From Gracilibacillus timonensis (GTDB taxonomy: Bacteria; Bacillota; Bacilli; Bacillales; Amphibacillaceae): a stretch of DNA of 64,000 bases. The stretch covers positions 1,674,001-1,738,000 of the forward strand of contig NZ_FLKH01000012.1 of assembly GCF_900086715.1 (NCBI RefSeq), written 5' to 3'. Made by a program: the position numbers and the translations under genes. This document shows, piece by piece, positions 35,958-45,383 of this stretch. The stretch's first letter is position 1. The number at the start of each line of letters is the position of its first letter. A model generated the notes under the pieces. That model saw nothing but the letters and a program-made list of their open reading frames with translations. It was not told where the DNA came from and made no database searches.

Positions 35958-38093
35958 ATGAATAAACCTATTTTTGCACTAGATATTGGTACACGATCGG
36001 TAATTGGTCTATTAATGGAAAAAATAGAGGACAAATACCATTTAATCGATTATTATATGTTGGAACATCACGAACGATCCATGTTAGATGGCCAAATCCA
36101 CGATGTCGTTTCTGTTGCGGATATTATTGGACAAGTTAAACAACATTTAGAAGATAGACATCAAATCAAATTGGAGCAGGCTTGTGTCGCTGCGGCAGGA
36201 AGAGCATTGAAAACCAAACGTGTCACCTCGGTCACCTCCATTTCTAAACAGCCAATTATCAACACGGATGATATTTTACTGTTAGAGTTAGAGGCCGTAC
36301 AGCAAGCCCAATACCAGTTAGCAAATGGGGAGGAGGAAACCAGTCAACACTACTATTGTGTGGGTTACTCTGTCCTCCGTTATAAATTGGACAATGAAGA
36401 AATAGGTTCTTTAATTGATCAACAAGGGGAGGCGGCAGAAGTCGAAATTATTGCTACCTTCTTACCAAAAGTGGTGGTAGAATCGCTGTTATCTGCTTTG
36501 CAACGAGCCGACTTACGGTTAGAAGCCTTAACCTTGGAGCCAATCGCTGCTATTCAGGTGTTGATCCCTCCTTCTATGCGTCGCTTGAACGTAGCACTAG
36601 TCGATATTGGTGCCGGCACAAGTGATATTGCCTTAACATCAGAAGGAACGGTCACTGCCTATGGAATGGTTCCTAAAGCAGGAGACGAAATTACAGAAGC
36701 ACTCAGTGACCATTATTTATTAGACTTCCATCAAGCGGAACAATGCAAGCGAGAACTTACTATACATAATCAGGCAACAATTGAGGACATCCTTGGATTT
36801 GCGCAAGAAATTACTCTAGAAGAAACATTGGAACATATCTTGCCTGCTGTGGAACAACTAGCTCATGACATTTCTCAGGAAATCATCACATTAAATGGGG
36901 GCAAGGCTCCTAAGGCAGTGATGTTAGTTGGTGGTGGGAGTCAAACACCTGCACTTAGTAGAGTACTAGCGAACCGCTTACAGCTCCCGGAAAATCGCGT
37001 TGCCATTAGAGAGGTTCAAGCGATCCCATCCTTAACAAAACAGAATGACCTGCCAGTTGGTCCAGATTTTGTTACACCGATTGGCATTGCCATTGCCGCT
37101 AAACAAAATCCGGTTCATTATATAAGCGTCATGGTGAATAACAGAACCATCCGATTATTTGAAATGAAAAACTTAACCGTTGCGGATGGCTTACTGACAG
37201 CTGGTCTGCAAATAAAGAAACTCTATGGAAAACCAGGCTTGGCTGCGATCATTGAATATAACGGAAAACAAATAACGCTTCCTGGCGGCTTTGGTAAGCC
37301 TCCACTCATCTATATTAACGATCAAGCAGCTAATATAGACGACAGCATTACAAACGGTGACAAGATTGATATTATCCAAGGGGAAGATGGGGAACAAGCA
37401 GAAATGACCCTGCAGGAATTGATCGGCGAACCAAAGCCAATCACGATTTTCTACCAGGAAGAGCCTTACTCCATAGCAGGTATTACAAAAGTTAATGGAC
37501 GTGAAGTGCCAGCTGACTATCTATTACAGGACGGCGATATTGTTTTATATCAAGCGACCATTACATTAGAGCATTTCTTAGACGATTTTTCCATTCAAAG
37601 GGATCCATTTTCCACTTTTACTGTTTGGATTGATAACCAAGAGCAAAAGTTTGCAAAATACGTCAGTCCCATGCTCTTAAATGGTGCGCAGGTACAGCCT
37701 TATTCCACATTGAAAGATGGAGATATCTTAGAGGCAAAACCGCTCTCTACTCCGTGCTTGAGCGATATATTGGTGGATTTGGAAATTTCTTATCTCGTAG
37801 AATTAAAGATAATCTACAACCAGCGACCGTTAACGCTGTCACAAGAGTTAGTAAAGGTATATCGAGATGGCGAACAGCTGCGTTTACATGAAGCGATAAG
37901 AGATCAGGATCGCTTACAAATCCAGCAGCAAAAACAAAAATCTTTTATATTCCAAGATATCTTCCGTTTTATCTCACTCGATTTAACCCAAGCCACTGGT
38001 AAAGTAGAATTACTGAGGAATGGAAATCCTGCTACCTTCTTTGAACCCTTACAACCAAATGATCAAATCGAGATTAAATTGGAAAACCGCTGA
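35958..38093 (+). CDS. Large FtsA/PilM-like actin-fold ATPase with repeated C-terminal beta domains
   Basis: A 711-residue protein. Residues 1-385 form an actin-like ATPase of the FtsA/PilM class: phosphate-1 loop FALDIGTRSVIGLL, phosphate-2 loop LVDIGAGTSDIAL near 216 and adenosine motif MLVGGGSQTPALSRVLANRL near 325, all intact. The remaining 325 residues show no membrane helix or FtsZ-binding tail; instead there are about five short beta-rich modules, each ending in a GD-x-I-like strand (NGDKIDII, DGDIVLY, DGDILEA, DQDRLQI, PNDQIEI). AGAGAGGAAAC precedes the ATG. It lies between aroA and ytxJ. I do not know a characterised counterpart; some bacilli carry FtsA-annotated genes near ccpA/aroA. 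A role at the cell envelope is a guess. Confidence 0.8.
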   Translation: MNKPIFALDIGTRSVIGLLMEKIEDKYHLIDYYMLEHHERSMLDGQIHDVVSVADIIGQVKQHLEDRHQIKLEQACVAAAGRALKTKRVTSVTSISKQPIINTDDILLLELEAVQQAQYQLANGEEETSQHYYCVGYSVLRYKLDNEEIGSLIDQQGEAAEVEIIATFLPKVVVESLLSALQRADLRLEALTLEPIAAIQVLIPPSMRRLNVALVDIGAGTSDIALTSEGTVTAYGMVPKAGDEITEALSDHYLLDFHQAEQCKRELTIHNQATIEDILGFAQEITLEETLEHILPAVEQLAHDISQEIITLNGGKAPKAVMLVGGGSQTPALSRVLANRLQLPENRVAIREVQAIPSLTKQNDLPVGPDFVTPIGIAIAAKQNPVHYISVMVNNRTIRLFEMKNLTVADGLLTAGLQIKKLYGKPGLAAIIEYNGKQITLPGGFGKPPLIYINDQAANIDDSITNGDKIDIIQGEDGEQAEMTLQELIGEPKPITIFYQEEPYSIAGITKVNGREVPADYLLQDGDIVLYQATITLEHFLDDFSIQRDPFSTFTVWIDNQEQKFAKYVSPMLLNGAQVQPYSTLKDGDILEAKPLSTPCLSDILVDLEISYLVELKIIYNQRPLTLSQELVKVYRDGEQLRLHEAIRDQDRLQIQQQKQKSFIFQDIFRFISLDLTQATGKVELLRNGNPATFFEPLQPNDQIEIKLENR

Positions 38094-38113
38094 CTTGTTC
38101 AGCGGTTTCTTCT
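38083..38113 (+). terminator. Terminator overlapping the FtsA-like stop codon
   Basis: Perfect 10-bp arms AAACCGCTGA / TCAGCGGTTT with a 6-nt loop followed by CTTCT. The stop codon lies in the left arm. The T run is modest. Confidence 0.75.
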
Positions 38114-38198
38114 AATTGGTCAGGAAAACAATTGATCGAAGCATAATGACAGACGCTTTTTGCTTATGTTCTGCGTGAGAAGATATACCTTTCGAACG

Positions 38199-38361
38199 AT
38201 GACGGCCGTTTTTTCGCGCTTCCCCATAGATTTTGTCCGTCATTTTCAGAATGACGGCCGTTTTTCGCGCTTTTCCGCAGATTTTGGCCGTCATTTCCAG
38301 AATGACGACGGTTTTTCGCGCTTCCCCGCAGATTTTGGCCGTCATTTCCAAGATGACGGCC
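38199..38361. repeat. 51-bp tandem array of GACGGCC-type hairpin repeats
   Basis: Three copies (38199-38250, 38251-38301, 38302-38352) plus a 9-bp remainder. Each unit starts ATGACGGCC (ATGACGACG in copy three), has a linker TTTTTCGCGCTT...GATTTTG and ends GGCCGTCAT plus a 7-nt spacer. The last junction forms a perfect 9-bp hairpin GGCCGTCAT / ATGACGGCC (38337-38361). It lies between the convergent FtsA-like and ytxJ genes. Units are near-identical throughout, so it is not a CRISPR. Confidence 0.92.
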
Positions 38362-38435
38362 TTTCTGCATTGCAAAACTAGTTATCTACCCTTAATGAAT
38401 CGAATGGTTCAAGTTGAATGAAGATCGTTTATTTA

Positions 38436-38756
38436 TTACCCGATTGTTTTAAGATTTTCTGTGGTAATACTATCATGGTTTAGATGCTTAACCGCCTGTC
38501 CATTAATCAATTGTATGACTTGAGGTGACTCATGTTTTACTCCATAATGTTCTGCAATATAATTCGACAACTCTCTTACTTCTTGGACATATAACCGAAA
38601 TAACGGGATAGTTGCCTCTTCTCGATAATTTTCAAATTGGCGATTGGCTTCTGCGCTAATAGGACATGTTAAGCTGTGCTTCATGATCACAAAAGAGCTA
38701 TTATTATCTGCAATTTCCTGAAATTCTTCGATTGTTCGCAATTGTTGAATGTCCAT
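38436..38756 (-). CDS. ytxJ: Bacilliredoxin-type protein YtxJ (BrxC)
   Basis: A 106-residue thioredoxin-fold protein. The redox motif TCPIS (SLTCPISAEANRQF, about residues 29-42) is that of BrxC, which removes bacillithiol from oxidised protein cysteines. FRLYVQEVRELSNYIAEHYG and SPQVIQLINGQAVKH match the family. I choose the ATG 9 nt after AAAGGA, giving MDIQQL, over an ATG three codons earlier. It is the last gene of the ytxG-ytxH-ytxJ cluster, which is under general stress (sigma-B) control in B. subtilis. Confidence 0.93.
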   Translation of the reverse strand: MDIQQLRTIEEFQEIADNNSSFVIMKHSLTCPISAEANRQFENYREEATIPLFRLYVQEVRELSNYIAEHYGVKHESPQVIQLINGQAVKHLNHDSITTENLKTIG

Positions 38757-38785
38757 CGCTATCATTCCTTTCTTTTTTAATAGAC

Positions 38786-38826
38786 AAAGAAGCTGTCCAC
38801 ATTCTATAAAGACATGGACAGCTCTT
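38786..38826 (-). terminator. Hairpin between ytxH and ytxJ
   Basis: Perfect 9-bp arms AGCTGTCCA / TGGACAGCT around a 15-nt loop, extended by AAAG/CTTT. The T run after it is weak, so it may attenuate rather than stop transcription into ytxJ. Confidence 0.6.
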
Positions 38827-38842
38827 TGATGATACGATTGAA

Positions 38843-39304
38843 TTAATTATTGCTTTTTTCTTCTGATTCCACTGCTTGCGCTGCCTCTTCAATAGCTTGG
38901 GCTACTTCTTCTGCGGCTTTTTCAGGGTCTTCTTTATCAGAGATCTTATCTTGAATGGTTTCTTTTGTTTCTTTTAATTTATTGGAAACCTCTTCGGTTT
39001 TTTTGGCAACCGTGTTGCTGATTTGCTCTGATTGCTCTTTGGCATAATCCTTGAATTGATTTCCCTTCTCATAAGCTACGTCTTTAAATTCCGCCCCTTT
39101 TTCATAGGCAACATCTTTCCATTCACCTGCGCGGTCTTTGACGTAATTAGCACCTTGATTAATGTCACTTCTTAATTCTTTACCAGATTTCGGAGCGAAA
39201 ATTAAGGCTAAAGAGGCGCCAACAATTCCCCCAATCAATGAACCAATTAAAAAATCCTTACTATTAATATTTTGGCTTTCTTCATTTTGTTGTTGATTTG
39301 TCAT
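38843..39304 (-). CDS. ytxH: General stress protein YtxH
   Basis: A 153-residue protein. After a polar start (MTNQQQNEESQNINSKDF) comes one glycine-rich membrane helix with the YtxH signature (FLIGSLIGGIVGASLALIFA then PKSGKELR, about 18-46), followed by a long helical, amphipathic tail. The tail holds two near-identical copies of FKDVAYEKG and a third degraded one, an apolipoprotein/LEA-like pattern. GGAGGAATGCAAA is the ribosome site for the chosen ATG; an upstream in-frame ATG lacks one. Function unknown beyond stress induction in B. subtilis. Confidence 0.9.
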   Translation of the reverse strand: MTNQQQNEESQNINSKDFLIGSLIGGIVGASLALIFAPKSGKELRSDINQGANYVKDRAGEWKDVAYEKGAEFKDVAYEKGNQFKDYAKEQSEQISNTVAKKTEEVSNKLKETKETIQDKISDKEDPEKAAEEVAQAIEEAAQAVESEEKSNN

Positions 39305-39325
39305 TTTGCATTCCTCCAATGTTTT

Positions 39326-39745
39326 TTATTTATTTTTATTATTCTTAAATAATTCTAACACAACTGTACTCCACTTAATAGCCTGTGCCGTGGTTTCTTT
39401 ATTTTCTTCTGCTACTTGATGAACCGCTTTTGACACAGTGCGAACAGACTCCGTCAAGTCAGTGAAGGTGGCACCGACATTTTTCACACCATCAACAACG
39501 GTGTTTAGTTTTGTCGTCTTTTCTTGGATTTCATCGGCAAGCTTATTCGTCTTATTTAATAAGGCCTGTGACTCCACAATAATTCCGTTAACTTGCTTAT
39601 CAAACCCTTCTAAAGTATCTGCCACATGTGATAATGTCCGTTTCGTTTCTTTCAAAACGGGGGCAACAGAAACAACTAGAAAAATAACTAGAGCGGCAAA
39701 CGCAACTGCTGCTATGATTGCTGCTAATGCTAAGAGTATGTCCAT
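39326..39745 (-). CDS. ytxG: DUF948 general stress protein YtxG
   Basis: A 139-residue protein with one N-terminal membrane helix (ILLALAAIIAAVAFAALVIF, about residues 3-22) and a long coiled-coil-like soluble region (VADTLEGFDKQVNGIIVESQ; LADEIQEKTTKLNTVVDGVK) typical of DUF948. It is first in the ytxGHJ operon; AGGAGTGAATCA is the ribosome site, and a sigma-B-type promoter lies 54 bp upstream. Role unknown, probably at the membrane under stress. Murein ligase gene murC is the upstream neighbour, as in B. subtilis. Confidence 0.9.
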   Translation of the reverse strand: MDILLALAAIIAAVAFAALVIFLVVSVAPVLKETKRTLSHVADTLEGFDKQVNGIIVESQALLNKTNKLADEIQEKTTKLNTVVDGVKNVGATFTDLTESVRTVSKAVHQVAEENKETTAQAIKWSTVVLELFKNNKNK

Positions 39746-39798
39746 TTATTGATTCACTCCTTTATATGTATTTCATTATTCAAACTGATAATAATGTT

Positions 39799-39823
39799 AT
39801 ACCCTTTAATCCCTATTCTAAAC
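39799..39823 (-). promoter_or_regulatory. Sigma-B-type promoter of ytxGHJ
   Basis: Minus-strand GTTTAG, a 13-bp spacer and GGGTAT match the general stress consensus (GTTTAA-N12-15-GGGTAT) with one mismatch. B. subtilis ytxGHJ has sigma-B control. Confidence 0.75.
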
Positions 39824-40000
39824 AACTCAAAAACAAAATTCACGTGAAAAGGGTATCTTTTTTTATATTTCTTCAAATGAGGCAGGAAGAATAGGGAATA
39901 AAAGGAGGATTGGCAGGACGTCTAGAACCCGTGTGTTTCCATTCTCTAAGTTCTATCACTCGTAGAATATCGTTTAAAACTTTAACATTGAATAAAACAA
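39824..40000. other. Spacer between ytxG promoter and murC terminator
   Basis: Contains AAGGAGGATTGGCAGG near 39901 on the plus strand, but no open frame follows it. Nothing else recognised. Confidence 0.4.
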
Positions 40001-40035
40001 TTCCCTTATTGGCATTTGATTTTCCAATAAGGGAA
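40001..40035 (-). terminator. murC terminator
   Basis: Perfect 12-bp arms TTCCCTTATTGG / CCAATAAGGGAA with an 11-nt loop; TTGTTTTATT follows on the minus strand. Confidence 0.92.
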
Positions 40036-40046
40036 TCTTAAGCGTT

Positions 40047-41345
40047 TCAATTTATTTGACTTTCTTGGTAGGCCGTTTCATATTTTTGAATATCTCCTGC
40101 CCCCATAAAAACTAAAACACTATCTTTGTGCTGATTAAGCACGTCGATTTGATCTAGTTCTAATATGTTACTCTTCGGTATAAGCCGCTGAAGATCATTA
40201 ATCGATAACTTCGCTTGCGCCTCTCGAGCGGAGCCAAAGATGTCACATAAGTATATAGCATCAGCATCAGATAATGCGTCGCTAAACTCCTGTAAAAACG
40301 TCTTGGTTCTTGAATAAGTATGTGGTTGAAAAATCGCGACAATTTCCCTGTTAGGATACTTTTTTCTCGCAGCTTCCAGCGTCGCACCAACTTCTCGTGG
40401 ATGATGCGCATAATCATCAATAATAATCTGATTACCTAGCTGCTTCTCTGAAAATCGGCGTTTAACACCATGAAAGGAAAATATTTCTTTGATTTGCTCA
40501 CTACTGAAATCTTCATAATCACACATGGTAATCACTGCTAATGCATTCAAAATACTATGATCTCCGAATGAATTGATTTCAAATGTATCATAATAATCAT
40601 TACGCACAAACACATCAAAGGTAGTCCCCGACTCTGTTACTTTTATATTCTTGGCGCAAAAATCATTGCCCTCACTTAATCCATAATAAAGTACAGGCGC
40701 CTTGGCTTGAATAGCTTGCAAATATTCATCATCACCACAGGCAATAATACCCTTCCGTACGTTATTAGCCATTTCTTGAAAGGCGTTAAAGACGTCATCC
40801 ACATCTTTGAAATAATCGGGATGATCAAAATCAATATTTGTCATAATCGCATAATCAGGTTGGTAGGCTAAGAAATGACGGCGATACTCACAAGCTTCAA
40901 AAACAAAGTATTTTCCATCTTCTGATCCTTTACCCGTTCCATCTCCAATCAAATACGAGATTGGTACATTTTGGTCTAACACATGGGCTAATAAACCGGT
41001 TGTCGAGGTCTTACCATGTGACCCGGTAACCGCAATACTAATATACCGCTTCAACCATTCTCCGAGAAACTCATGATAACGATAGAACGGTACCCCCATT
41101 TCTTTCGCTCTTTGAATCTCTGGGTGATCCTCTTTAAAGGCATTACCAGCAATAACGGTCAATTCTGGTTTAATATTGTCTTCAGAAAAAGGTAGTATCG
41201 TAATATCTTTTTGTTCTAAAGCAGGTTGTGTGAAAATATATTTCTCAATATCTGACCCTTGCACTTCTTCGCCTGAGTCAACTAATATTTGTGCTAATGC
41301 ACTCATTCCTGTCCCTTTAATACCAATAAAATGGTAATTTGTCAT
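40047..41345 (-). CDS. murC: UDP-N-acetylmuramate--L-alanine ligase
   Basis: MurC joins L-alanine to UDP-MurNAc with ATP, the first peptide step of peptidoglycan precursor synthesis in the cytoplasm. The 432-residue sequence has the UDP-binding [18 protein letters not shown] at the N-terminus, the ATP loop [14 protein letters not shown] near residue 108, the metal/carbamate region [10 protein letters not shown] near 172 and the [10 protein letters not shown] motif near 312. Length is standard for Bacillus. It sits between sftA and ytxG as in B. subtilis. Confidence 0.97.
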   Translation of the reverse strand: MTNYHFIGIKGTGMSALAQILVDSGEEVQGSDIEKYIFTQPALEQKDITILPFSEDNIKPELTVIAGNAFKEDHPEIQRAKEMGVPFYRYHEFLGEWLKRYISIAVTGSHGKTSTTGLLAHVLDQNVPISYLIGDGTGKGSEDGKYFVFEACEYRRHFLAYQPDYAIMTNIDFDHPDYFKDVDDVFNAFQEMANNVRKGIIACGDDEYLQAIQAKAPVLYYGLSEGNDFCAKNIKVTESGTTFDVFVRNDYYDTFEINSFGDHSILNALAVITMCDYEDFSSEQIKEIFSFHGVKRRFSEKQLGNQIIIDDYAHHPREVGATLEAARKKYPNREIVAIFQPHTYSRTKTFLQEFSDALSDADAIYLCDIFGSAREAQAKLSINDLQRLIPKSNILELDQIDVLNQHKDSVLVFMGAGDIQKYETAYQESQIN

Positions 41346-41502
41346 AAAAAAGAACCTCCAAAATCATTTTGATCATACTAAATAATAGAATGGATAAGAT
41401 AATCATTCCTCTTCTTTAATATATGTGAGGAATTGCTTTGTGTTAGCTCTTTCTGTTCGAGCAGTAAAGTTCTCGTTTGTTACTATTCTAAGCAATCATC
41501 TA

Positions 41503-43683
41503 TTATTCATTCATTGTATCCAGACTGCTGATTAATACTTCTCGTTGTTTGCTGCCATTCTGTCCGGATATTACTCCATTATCTTCCATGCTATCAATCA
41601 AACGTGCCGCTCTATTATAACCAATCTTAAAGCGTCGCTGCAGTAAAGAAGCACTCGCTCCATTGTGTTTTAACACAAAATCAACGGCTTCATGATACAA
41701 GGCATCTACTTCTTCACTCACATACGACTGTTGAATTAATTGTTCTTGTTCAAATAAATATTCGGGTGAGGCGATTTGTTTTACGTAACTGGTAACCCGT
41801 TCAATTTCATCATCTGAAACAAAAGCTCCTTGGATTCGTTTCATTTCGCCTGAACCATTTTCGATAAACAGCATATCCCCTTTACCGAGCAGCTTCTCTG
41901 CGCCATTAGAATCCAAAATGGTCCGCGAGTCAATCTGTGATGAAACACTGAAGGCAATCCTTGTCGGCACATTCGCCTTAATCAACCCAGTGATAACGTC
42001 AACAGAAGGCCGTTGTGTGGCAATTAGTAGATGGATGCCACACGCTCTTGCCTTTTGAGCAATTCGACAAATAGCATCTTCCACATCCTGAGGTGCCGTC
42101 ATCATTAAATCAGCCAACTCATCGATCACAATGACAATATATGGCATCTTGTCTTCTGGACGTTGCTGTTCCACCACTTTTTGATTATACCGTTGAATAT
42201 CACGAGCGCCTTCCTCCACAAATCGTTGGTAGCGATCTTCCATTTCCTGCACTGCCCATTTTAATGAAGAGGTGGCCGCTTTAACATCGGTAATCACAGG
42301 AGCGACCAGATGAGGAAGTTCATTATATGGTGCCAATTCCACCATTTTAGGGTCAATTAAAAGAAATTTTACCTCGTCATGATTCGCTTTATATAATAAG
42401 CTGATTAAAATCGTATTAATACAGACACTCTTCCCAGATCCTGTTGCACCAGCAATCAGACCATGTGGCATCTTCTTCAAATCCGTTAGCATAGTACTTC
42501 CTTCAATATCCGCCCCCAACGCTACTGTTAGCGGAGATTGCTGTCCTAAAAAGTCCTCGCTATCCAACATTTTATGCAAAAAAACAGGCTCTGCATTTTC
42601 ATTAGGCACCTCAATGCCTATGGTATGTTTACCAGGGATTGGGGCTTCCATCCGAATATCTCTTGCAGCCAAGTTCATTTTGATATCATCTGTTAGGTTC
42701 TTAATCTTGCTCACTTTCACTCCTGGTTCGGGCTGGATTTCAAACCTTGTCACCGATGGACCCTGAGTGACATCTACGACTTTTGCTTTTATGTTAAAGT
42801 ATCGAAGCGTATTTTGTAACGTTTCTGCTTGTTCATTTATCCACGGTGTCTGATTTACTTTCTGTTCTGTGACATCATCTAACAAGTGCATAGGTACCGA
42901 ATAAGAACATGGCTGTATCTCTTTATCTGAAACAGTTGCTTCCTGTTTATCTTCCACTTTAGTAGATGTTTCTCGTTTCTCTTTTTCCTTCATTCTCCAT
43001 TTATCTCTTGGTGTCATCATAACATTCAAAGGCTTTTGGTTCTTCGTCTGATTAGGTCGCTGACGTTTCTCTGTTTGGGCAACTTTTGCAATCTCCACGT
43101 GTTTACTCGATGATGCTTTCTTATGCTCTTTGACTGCTTGCTTTTCAGTTGATATGTCAGATTGCTTTTCTTCTTTTTGCTCTGTCCGTGACACTGACCT
43201 CGTTTTCTCCATCTGTGCTTTTGGTGTTTCTATGGAGTTGCTCTCCATTTGTTTTGGCGTCTCTTGTGTTTCTGGCACTTTAGATTCCATTGGCTTTGAC
43301 ATCTCTTGTGTTTCTGGCACTGTAGGTTCCATTGGCTTTGGTGCTTCATTTGGTTCATTTCGTTTTACTTTACGATGATGAAAACCATAAATAGGCGATG
43401 GAACGTCCTGCGCCTTAAAAGGTTGTCGCTTTTCCAATTGTGGTGTAGCTTGTGTTTGTCTTTCTTCTTTGTTTGTATGCTTTTGTTGCGGTTTTCTTCT
43501 TGACGTTGTTTGCTGTTTCTGCGTTCTATTATTATTTTGTTGATGTTTAGGATATTGATAGGCCATCTTGGCTTCCACAGTTTTATTTTTGGTCGAACTT
43601 CGATCCTCTGTCATGTTTAGATGTTCTTCTCGCTCTTCTTCAACAAATAATTGATCCCATCTTTTTCTTATGTTTTTCCACAT
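41503..43683 (-). CDS. sftA: DNA translocase SftA (YtpT)
   Basis: A soluble FtsK/SpoIIIE ATPase that helps clear chromosome dimers and DNA from the closing septum. The 726-residue reading starts MWKNIRKRWDQLFVEEEREE like SftA. There are no membrane helices; residues 30-300 are a disordered, Lys/Glu/Gln-rich linker with degenerate PETQE repeats. The motor follows: Walker A GATGSGKSV near 413, Walker B IVIVIDELADLMM near 520, and a C-terminal gamma winged helix (SLLQRRFKIGYNRAARLID). An in-frame extension of 73 codons upstream looks non-coding. The ribosome site before the chosen ATG is weak. Confidence 0.94.
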   Translation of the reverse strand: MWKNIRKRWDQLFVEEEREEHLNMTEDRSSTKNKTVEAKMAYQYPKHQQNNNRTQKQQTTSRRKPQQKHTNKEERQTQATPQLEKRQPFKAQDVPSPIYGFHHRKVKRNEPNEAPKPMEPTVPETQEMSKPMESKVPETQETPKQMESNSIETPKAQMEKTRSVSRTEQKEEKQSDISTEKQAVKEHKKASSSKHVEIAKVAQTEKRQRPNQTKNQKPLNVMMTPRDKWRMKEKEKRETSTKVEDKQEATVSDKEIQPCSYSVPMHLLDDVTEQKVNQTPWINEQAETLQNTLRYFNIKAKVVDVTQGPSVTRFEIQPEPGVKVSKIKNLTDDIKMNLAARDIRMEAPIPGKHTIGIEVPNENAEPVFLHKMLDSEDFLGQQSPLTVALGADIEGSTMLTDLKKMPHGLIAGATGSGKSVCINTILISLLYKANHDEVKFLLIDPKMVELAPYNELPHLVAPVITDVKAATSSLKWAVQEMEDRYQRFVEEGARDIQRYNQKVVEQQRPEDKMPYIVIVIDELADLMMTAPQDVEDAICRIAQKARACGIHLLIATQRPSVDVITGLIKANVPTRIAFSVSSQIDSRTILDSNGAEKLLGKGDMLFIENGSGEMKRIQGAFVSDDEIERVTSYVKQIASPEYLFEQEQLIQQSYVSEEVDALYHEAVDFVLKHNGASASLLQRRFKIGYNRAARLIDSMEDNGVISGQNGSKQREVLISSLDTMNE

Positions 43684-43855
43684 CGTACGTTCACACTCAC
43701 TTCCTACTATTTGTACGATTATACAATCAAACACTCTACCTTTTATTTTATCATGAAACACGTGATTGTAATAGCAATTTTTTCTATTATGAAAAACTTG
43801 GTTACAATAGCTGATCGTCTGTCCGGTTCTAATCTTTGATTTATAAACACAGGCA

Positions 43856-43893
43856 AAACGCACAAATGTTGAACAACAAGCATCTGTGCGTTT
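43856..43893 (-). terminator. Hairpin after ytpR
   Basis: Near-perfect arms AAACGCACAAATG / CATCTGTGCGTTT around a 12-nt loop, between ytpR and sftA. TTTTGCC follows on the minus strand, so it is a moderately good terminator. Confidence 0.7.
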
Positions 43894-43953
43894 GTGTACC
43901 ATACTTACAACATCGTTTTATTTCACAACAAGGAAGACGGAAGGCAGCTACAC

Positions 43954-44559
43954 TTAGGATTCAAAAATAAATTCACTGCCAATTTCCTTTTCAGCAGGCA
44001 GAACGTAGATCCCTTTTTCTTTCGGTGCATTTGGTAATCCTAATTCTTTTTGCGAACAAATCATACCAAACGAATCCACACCACGCAATGTGGTCGGCTT
44101 AATTTCCATTCCATTTGGCATAATCGCACCTACCTTCGCCACAACGACTTTCTGATCTTTATCAATATTAGGCGCCCCACAAACGATCTGGAGTGATTCA
44201 TTTCCTACATTGATTTGACATACACGGAGTTTATCGGCATCTTCATGCGGCCTGATATTCTCTACATAACCAACGACAAATTTTGGTGTTAGATCCACAT
44301 TTAATGGATTGGGCACCTTGTTTTTGGCAAATGCCTCTTGCAATGACTGGAGTATACCCTCGGTTAATTTCGTTTTTCCATTGGCTAATCCATCCACATA
44401 CTGATCGGCTTGAAAGATATTGTATCCAACGATTTCACGTGTTGTTTCATCGATGATTTGTACGACATCCCCATATTTTTCAAAGGTTATTTTCTCACTG
44501 TTTTTCATCGGAAACAACAAGACGTTACCGATTCCTGGTTTATTGTAATAGACAAACAT
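43954..44559 (-). CDS. ytpR: YtpR, tRNA-binding (EMAP/OB-fold) domain protein
   Basis: A 201-residue protein with an N-terminal DUF4479 region (1-95) and a C-terminal tRNA-binding OB-fold like that at the start of bacterial PheT ([20 protein letters not shown] near residue 98, [20 protein letters not shown] near 128, [11 protein letters not shown] near 170). It lacks the catalytic parts of a synthetase, so the role is uncertain; tRNA or nucleic-acid binding is likely. It is the last gene of ytpP-ytpQ-ytpR in the usual Bacillus order, 17 bp after ytpQ. Confidence 0.93.
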   Translation of the reverse strand: MFVYYNKPGIGNVLLFPMKNSEKITFEKYGDVVQIIDETTREIVGYNIFQADQYVDGLANGKTKLTEGILQSLQEAFAKNKVPNPLNVDLTPKFVVGYVENIRPHEDADKLRVCQINVGNESLQIVCGAPNIDKDQKVVVAKVGAIMPNGMEIKPTTLRGVDSFGMICSQKELGLPNAPKEKGIYVLPAEKEIGSEFIFES

Positions 44560-44576
44560 GTTCGTTAATTCCTCTC

Positions 44577-45383
44577 TTATTCTTTTGGTTTCTTTTTGGC
44601 TAAAATAAATACTGGCTCTAAGTGTTTATTTTCATAGATAAATGGCAGCGAGGTGATCGGCACACGACCTTCCGCAAAAAATTTCATCGTTATTTGAGCC
44701 ACCATGTCATATCCAGCTTCATTCTGAATATCTGCCAATAACAAAACATCCTGATGTGGGACAGCTACCACCAGCTCACCGATTGTATTGGCACTCATTT
44801 CTTCTAAGAAGGCTTCATTCAAAATCCGGCTTGCATCATAGCCATCTTGTGTAGCGATAAAATAAAAATCATTACCTGCAACGGTATCTTTTTTCGTTGA
44901 GGTGGGCAAGGAACGAATATTAAATATAGAGATCTCCTTTAGCCGCTCCTTAGACCAGCCTTGTTCCTCCAACATTTGTTGATCAATCAATTGATAAGTC
45001 GTGCCTAAATCCAAGGCATAATAAATATTCGTTTCAGCGGTATGCTCGGTATAAACTAATGGTATACCAGATTTGGTCTCTTTCGGAAAAGAGGTCGCAC
45101 GCATTACCGGATAAATACGCGTCTCCTTTCCCTCTAACTGATGTTCTTCATGCATCATCTTTAAAGATTCATGGATATGAAATTGTAATTCCTCAAGCGC
45201 AACATCGCCTCGTCTTTCATGCTTGGCAATAACATTTGCAATGGCAATATTAACACCTTGTTTCGTGTCTTTCCATTCCACACGATAACTATTTTTATCT
45301 CTATTGTAGGAAACAGACCATGCTTCTTCTTGTTGAAATAATTCATCTAGTTTCTGTTTCATTTTGATTGCAGTCATACTCAT
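44577..45383 (-). CDS. ytpQ: DUF1444 protein YtpQ
   Basis: A 268-residue protein of the DUF1444/YtpQ family. No membrane helix or signal peptide; recognised segments are [36 protein letters not shown] and [20 protein letters not shown] use the ATG following AAGGGGGATAAAAAG ([10 protein letters not shown]); an upstream in-frame start has no ribosome site. The biochemical role is unknown. It belongs to the conserved ytpPQR block next to sftA and is always cytoplasmic by prediction. Confidence 0.9.
   Translation of the reverse strand: MSMTAIKMKQKLDELFQQEEAWSVSYNRDKNSYRVEWKDTKQGVNIAIANVIAKHERRGDVALEELQFHIHESLKMMHEEHQLEGKETRIYPVMRATSFPKETKSGIPLVYTEHTAETNIYYALDLGTTYQLIDQQMLEEQGWSKERLKEISIFNIRSLPTSTKKDTVAGNDFYFIATQDGYDASRILNEAFLEEMSANTIGELVVAVPHQDVLLLADIQNEAGYDMVAQITMKFFAEGRVPITSLPFIYENKHLEPVFILAKKKPKE

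Noticed and set aside
38199-38361. CRISPR array
   Set aside because: The whole unit is repeated with no unique spacers, and no cas genes are present.
38112-38421. Several open frames with internal repeats across the 38.2-kb array
   Set aside because: The protein repeats only mirror the 51-bp DNA repeat, whose length is a multiple of three. Frames exist on both strands and lack ribosome sites.
43684-43902. 73-codon N-terminal extension of SftA
   Set aside because: Composition is unlike the protein, it crosses the ytpR terminator, and known SftA proteins start at the chosen methionine.
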